Shown in pieces: positions 59,962 to 64,000 of a stretch of 64,000 nucleotides of DNA (its first letter is position 1; the number at the start of each line of letters is the position of its first letter). This DNA comes from Gracilaria gracilis (lineage: Eukaryota > Rhodophyta > Florideophyceae > Gracilariales > Gracilariaceae): assembly GCA_030374805.1 (NCBI GenBank), contig JARGSG010000251.1:62001-126000 (forward strand), given 5' to 3'. The notes under the pieces are model-generated. The model saw only the letters and a program-made list of their open reading frames with translations. It had not been told where the DNA came from and searched no databases. The position numbers and the translations under genes are program-made.

Positions 59962-62900
59962 TTAGTGAAGATGTGGCATCAAATTATGTTGCACGATGTA
60001 GCGATGGAAAGCACTTGTTAGGGTTCCATCCTGGTCCACAAAGTCTCTAGTAGGCTGCCATTGCGCATCATGTTGCGGTGTATCTTTTAGAAGCGTAAGC
60101 CATTGGAACCCACGTCCTCGTTTGCGATGAGCCAGTATTGCTTTCACTTCATATAACGGAGGTCCACCATCCTCATTGAGAGCGACCGCTCCTGACGCGA
60201 TAGGCTGTGCTATATCATTCGGTTGTTCCACAAACTTCTTCGTGTGAGACACATGCACAACAGGATGCGTTCTTATGTGAGGGGGAAACTCCAATCTCAC
60301 AGCATTTCTCCCTACCAACTCCAGAATAGCAAAGGGTCCAAACCTTCTAGCAGAAAACTTGTCCTTTGGTGGCGCTCTTGAATAAAGATCCTTAAACAAC
60401 TTTCGAGAAACCATGACCTTTTCCCCAACCGAGTAGTCTGGGGACCTTGCTTTCGAACTGGCCTCGGCACTTTGCTTTGCCTTTGCCAATCGATGGGAAT
60501 ACTGTGTATCCTCCAAAACGGACTTTAACCGGGCTCGAAAGTCTTCAATAGACTCAATAGAACTCTCTCGATGATCCAACAAGTCAATTGGGGCCTTGGG
60601 CTGCCATCCGAGATCAACCTGAAATGGGGACATCCCGAAATCGTCAGAAACGGCAGAGTTGTATGAGAACTCGGCCGTTGGAAGCAAAAGATCCCAGTCA
60701 TCTTGTTGATAAGAACAGAAACAACGAATGTAGTTTTCAACCATTCTATTCATGACCTCGGACGCACCATCTGTTTGGGGATGTCGCGCGGAAGACATCC
60801 TCAATTGCACTCCGCATAATTCCATCAAGGCCTTCCAGAACAAGGAAACAAACTTAGGATCACGATCAGATATGATTGCATCGGGCAGACCATGGTGCGG
60901 AAAAATGTTCCGAAAGAATGCATCTGCGACATCGGTTGCCTTATCCGTGTTCTTCGCCGGAATAAATCGCACGCGGCGCGAAAGACGATCTACCCACGTC
61001 GTGATACAATCAAACCCTCTTTTCGTAAGAGGTAACTTCACTATAAAGTCGGTAGCAACCAATCCCCATCTCCGGGTAGGTATTGGTAATGGCATGGGCT
61101 CATTGAGAAGCTGTCCACGTTGGTCTTTCTGTTGCTGACATACCATACATCCGTCACAGTAACGACGTACGTCCCTGGTCTTGTGACGCCAGTGAAAGGA
61201 TGAAAGCCGGTGAAGAGTCTTAGTAAAGGCAAAGTGACCACCAGTCTTAACGTCATGGCCAAGTTCCAAGATCATTCTTCGCGAGGAGCTAGGCACACAT
61301 AGCTTTCTCTCATAAAACAGTTTCCAACCATCCAATCGAAAGGACGGCAGTAAGTATTCGATCTTCTTCCTCTGCTTCAGATCGGCTGGCATTAGGCCTT
61401 TGAGTGCCATACGTATTGGTCCAAACCACTGGTCTGCAGCATAGTTTCCAATGAGATTTTCCATTTTGTCGACATTTGTGAGATCACAGGACAGATTTGC
61501 AAGAGACAATGGTTCTGGAATACGGGACAAGGCGTCACCAAGAACATGAATCCTGCCAGGCTGCAGGCAAACGTTGCGGATATTGAAGGAGGCAAACAAC
61601 TCTAACCATCGAGCCTCTCTTCTATTCACATTCTTCTTGGTTAGAAAGTGCTTCACCACCTGATTGTCCGTATATATGTCATAAGTCGACCCTTCTAAGT
61701 AGCAACGAAATCGTTGGAGAGAGAATACAAGGCTTAGAAGCTCTCTCTCGTTTGCCGTGTAATTCTGTTCAGCAGGCGTCAGCTTCCTTGACATATAGGC
61801 GATAACTCGTTCCTTGTCATCATTGTCCAGCTGTGTCAGCGTGGCCCCAACAGCTCTTTGTGATGCGTCAATATGGACCTGAAACGGTTTCGTCCAAACT
61901 GGCGGTATAAGGATGGGGGCACTAATCAACGCATCCTTCAAATCTTCGAAAGCATCCTGTGATTTGGCATTCCAGCCTCTTATGCCCACATTCTTCTGAG
62001 TCAGCACAGTGAGAGGGGCTGCTCTCTGGGAAAAGTGTCTGATAAATCGTCGGAAGAACTGAACGAGGCCCAGAAAGCTGCGAAGTTCCGTCAAAGACCG
62101 CGGACGCGGCCAATTCTTGACAACCTCTATCTTGGCAGGGTTAACCTGCAACCCTGAATTACCGACAAGTAGTCCAAGGAACTCCGTTTCCCCGGTCATG
62201 AACTGACACTTCTTTGGGGCAACATAGAGCTTGTGCTCGCGTAGCCGACTCAATACTGCTCTAATATGACGCAAATGATCCTCACGAGTGTTGCTATAGA
62301 TCAGCAAGTCATCAATATACACAGCCAGAAAGTCATCTATGAATTCATGCATGACGCGATTCATTAGAGATTGAAAGGTCGCAGGGGCATTGCAGAGCCC
62401 CATAGGCATTACCAAATACTCAAACTGCCCGTATTTCGTGTTAAAAGATGTCTTTTCAATGTCGCCTGGTCTCATCCGAATCTGATGGAACCCTGTCTTG
62501 AGATCGAGCTTGGAAAAGTACTTTGCGTTTCCCAAACGGTCGAACATCTCATCGCAACGCGGCAGAGGGGCATGATTTCGCTTCGTGATTCGGTTCAACG
62601 CTCGATAATCTACCACACCTCTCAAATCCTTTCCAGGTTCCTTCACAAAAAACAGTGGAGAGCCGTAGGGGGATTGGCTGCGGCGAATCTTTCCACTTCT
62701 CAGAAGTCTCTCTACGTATTCCTTTGCGGCCAGAAGTTCCGACGGAGACAATTGGTACGATGGCCGATGAGGGGGCACAGCGTCAGGAGGAGTTGTAATC
62801 ACGTGATCTACCGCCCGTGGAGGCGGAAGACCATCCGGTAACTCAGCTTGGAACACATCCTCATACTCTCGCAATATATTGCCCACTTCTTCATCTTCTA

Positions 62901-63468
62901 CTTGCAACAGCTCCGTTTTTGCGTCCTTTTTGTCCTCTACGATCGACTCCACGACCGATTCGGTTACATGATACACAATAGTGGAAGCTTTAGGCTTACG
63001 CAGTAGTTTCCGAAACTTCTTCACACCCAGGTTCGATATTCTCACCCGCTGCCGCCGTGGGGCTACCTTCCCGCATAACTTCACTCCTGCCACCGAGACC
63101 ATTTTGGAATTGTAATCTATTGTTGGATTGGACTCAACATGCCATGGCATTCCTAATAAAACATCATACCGGCAGTCCGCCACAATCCACCTCGACTTGT
63201 ACTCGTGGTCTTTGATCCGAATAGTCCCGTGTAACATCTCCGTACCTATCTCATTAGAATCCTCCTTTGAATGCGTAATATCCATTAAAGTCGGAGTCAG
63301 GTCTAACTTATCCCTGTATCTCTCAACAAATGATCTCGATACAACGTTAGTATTACATCCATCATCCTTGAGGATTCTTGCTTCAATGCCCTCCATGGTG
63401 CCATGAAAAACAAGCAACGGTGCGCATGGCACACCTGTGTGAGAACCTTCCTGGTTCTGCAACGACAC
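59962..63468 (-). CDS. Ty3/gypsy pol polyprotein
   Basis: 1,168 residues. The parts in order are an aspartic-protease-like domain (about 15-130), reverse transcriptase (about 250-430, with YIDDLLIYS), RNase H (about 520-640), a zinc-binding HHCC domain and integrase core (about 760-960), and a C-terminal part. That part ends with PPLYEVKAILAHRKRGRGFQ and resembles a chromodomain, which would place the element with the chromoviruses. Confidence 0.93.
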   Translation of the reverse strand: MSLQNQEGSHTGVPCAPLLVFHGTMEGIEARILKDDGCNTNVVSRSFVERYRDKLDLTPTLMDITHSKEDSNEIGTEMLHGTIRIKDHEYKSRWIVADCRYDVLLGMPWHVESNPTIDYNSKMVSVAGVKLCGKVAPRRQRVRISNLGVKKFRKLLRKPKASTIVYHVTESVVESIVEDKKDAKTELLQVEDEEVGNILREYEDVFQAELPDGLPPPRAVDHVITTPPDAVPPHRPSYQLSPSELLAAKEYVERLLRSGKIRRSQSPYGSPLFFVKEPGKDLRGVVDYRALNRITKRNHAPLPRCDEMFDRLGNAKYFSKLDLKTGFHQIRMRPGDIEKTSFNTKYGQFEYLVMPMGLCNAPATFQSLMNRVMHEFIDDFLAVYIDDLLIYSNTREDHLRHIRAVLSRLREHKLYVAPKKCQFMTGETEFLGLLVGNSGLQVNPAKIEVVKNWPRPRSLTELRSFLGLVQFFRRFIRHFSQRAAPLTVLTQKNVGIRGWNAKSQDAFEDLKDALISAPILIPPVWTKPFQVHIDASQRAVGATLTQLDNDDKERVIAYMSRKLTPAEQNYTANERELLSLVFSLQRFRCYLEGSTYDIYTDNQVVKHFLTKKNVNRREARWLELFASFNIRNVCLQPGRIHVLGDALSRIPEPLSLANLSCDLTNVDKMENLIGNYAADQWFGPIRMALKGLMPADLKQRKKIEYLLPSFRLDGWKLFYERKLCVPSSSRRMILELGHDVKTGGHFAFTKTLHRLSSFHWRHKTRDVRRYCDGCMVCQQQKDQRGQLLNEPMPLPIPTRRWGLVATDFIVKLPLTKRGFDCITTWVDRLSRRVRFIPAKNTDKATDVADAFFRNIFPHHGLPDAIISDRDPKFVSLFWKALMELCGVQLRMSSARHPQTDGASEVMNRMVENYIRCFCSYQQDDWDLLLPTAEFSYNSAVSDDFGMSPFQVDLGWQPKAPIDLLDHRESSIESIEDFRARLKSVLEDTQYSHRLAKAKQSAEASSKARSPDYSVGEKVMVSRKLFKDLYSRAPPKDKFSARRFGPFAILELVGRNAVRLEFPPHIRTHPVVHVSHTKKFVEQPNDIAQPIASGAVALNEDGGPPLYEVKAILAHRKRGRGFQWLTLLKDTPQHDAQWQPTRDFVDQDGTLTSAFHRYIVQHNLMPHLH

Positions 63469-63524
63469 GCTTTCATAAAATTTTGGTCCTTTTGACGTGC
63501 TCTTCTTTGTTCCAAAAAGACCAT

Positions 63525-63968
63525 TTAGTTTTCCGAACTATCCGAATCTACAATATCCGGAGAAACGCTGGCAGCATCTCCTTCAACATTACCTACATTA
63601 CCACCACGATCATCGAAGTGAGTGTTAGCATTGTTGCGACGATGTTTCCACGGACGACATCCAGGCTTGTGACAGGTAAAACAAGCATTGTTTTTGATAT
63701 CAAACAAACGCTGCTTCGACTTGGCGTTCATTCGTCCCTCAGCGTTACCAATTTCCATTTCATCGTTTCGAGAAGCAGCACCGCTTCCCGCCGAACGATT
63801 TTCTTGACCAGTTGTACCTGCATAAGCGGCTTCTACTCGCATAGCCATCCGCGTAGCTTCTTCAAAGTCAAAACAATTTGACTTGCGAACTTCAAACTGG
63901 ATCTTACTACTCAAACCACTGACAAACTTGTCCCACTTTTCTCCAGCGCTGATGTCCGGTATCATCAA
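63525..63968 (-). CDS. Ty3/gypsy gag, C-terminal part
   Basis: Up to 147 residues, incomplete because the start lies near or beyond the window edge. It has a gag-like helical segment (WDKFVSGLSSKIQFEVRK) and a zinc-knuckle-like CFTCHKPGCRPWKH. It precedes pol as expected for the family. Confidence 0.75.
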   Translation of the reverse strand: MMIPDISAGEKWDKFVSGLSSKIQFEVRKSNCFDFEEATRMAMRVEAAYAGTTGQENRSAGSGAASRNDEMEIGNAEGRMNAKSKQRLFDIKNNACFTCHKPGCRPWKHRRNNANTHFDDRGGNVGNVEGDAASVSPDIVDSDSSEN

Positions 63969-64000
63969 TATTATATTCCTAAACTCCGATAGATACCTCG

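Larger units (their letters stand above)
59962..64000 (-). mobile_element. Ty3/gypsy LTR retrotransposon, cut by the window edge
   Basis: On the minus strand a gag zinc-knuckle frame precedes a long pol frame with protease, reverse transcriptase, RNase H and integrase in the Ty3/gypsy order. The 5' LTR and the start of gag lie beyond the right edge. The visible pol part is open throughout, so the element looks whole as far as it can be seen and is probably young. The coordinates cover coding sequence only. Confidence 0.93.

Overview
The window looks like nuclear DNA of a red alga, most likely a florideophyte of the Chondrus crispus kind; that assignment is an inference. The evidence is a eukaryotic tRNA-Val without encoded CCA and with a T-tract stop, almost intronless genes (one clear 67-bp spliced intron), TATA boxes shortly before many start codons, a membrane cellulose synthase of the short bacterial/red-algal form, a fatty-acid-elongase-type 3-ketoacyl-CoA synthase, and compact GC-rich gene islands separated by AT-richer, repeat-filled stretches with retroelements.

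Layout. 0-5 kb: a TMEM198-like membrane protein (-), tRNA-Val(AAC), a LINE 3' relic, and a small coiled-coil gene inside a ~1.9-kb unit that recurs at 26-28 kb. 6.6-16 kb: a dense island with methionine sulfoxide reductase B, a YbaB/EbfC-family protein, cellulose synthase, secreted Cu/Zn superoxide dismutase, tubulin-folding cofactor B and a second multispanning membrane protein. 18-25 kb: a small hypothetical gene, a two-exon proteasome assembly chaperone 3 gene convergent with NDUFAF7, and a 553-aa disordered protein. 25-28 kb: LINE remnants and the decayed second copy of the coiled-coil unit. 29-35 kb: a 1,579-aa APAF1/NLR-like protein (helical N-terminus, NB-ARC ATPase, winged helix, WD40 repeats) whose C-terminus carries a ~750-bp hexanucleotide array, followed by a truncated transketolase pseudogene. 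35.8-37.4 kb: a secreted metallophosphoesterase. 38-40 kb: a 2.1-kb pogo-like DNA transposon with perfect terminal inverted repeats and TA target duplication. 41.8-51.7 kb: a second island with a low-complexity hypothetical protein, 3-ketoacyl-CoA synthase, the INO80 subunit ARP5 divergent from the ribosome-biogenesis factor WDR12/Ytm1, and a DEP-domain protein. 52.4-52.9 kb: a secreted TIMP/netrin-like domain protein. 54-58.6 kb: a DIRS-like tyrosine-recombinase retrotransposon. 60-64 kb: a Ty3/gypsy element running off the right edge.

How it fits together. Most host genes are housekeeping and unrelated to each other, so no operon-like logic is expected. The most unusual locus is the NB-ARC-WD40 gene with its expanding repeat array. 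Other points of interest are the TIMP-like secreted protein, the complete pogo element with a split coding region, the duplicated coiled-coil unit, and LINE 3' ends sharing a C-terminal motif and an AAG-rich tail. All domain assignments come from reading motifs by eye; no database search was run.
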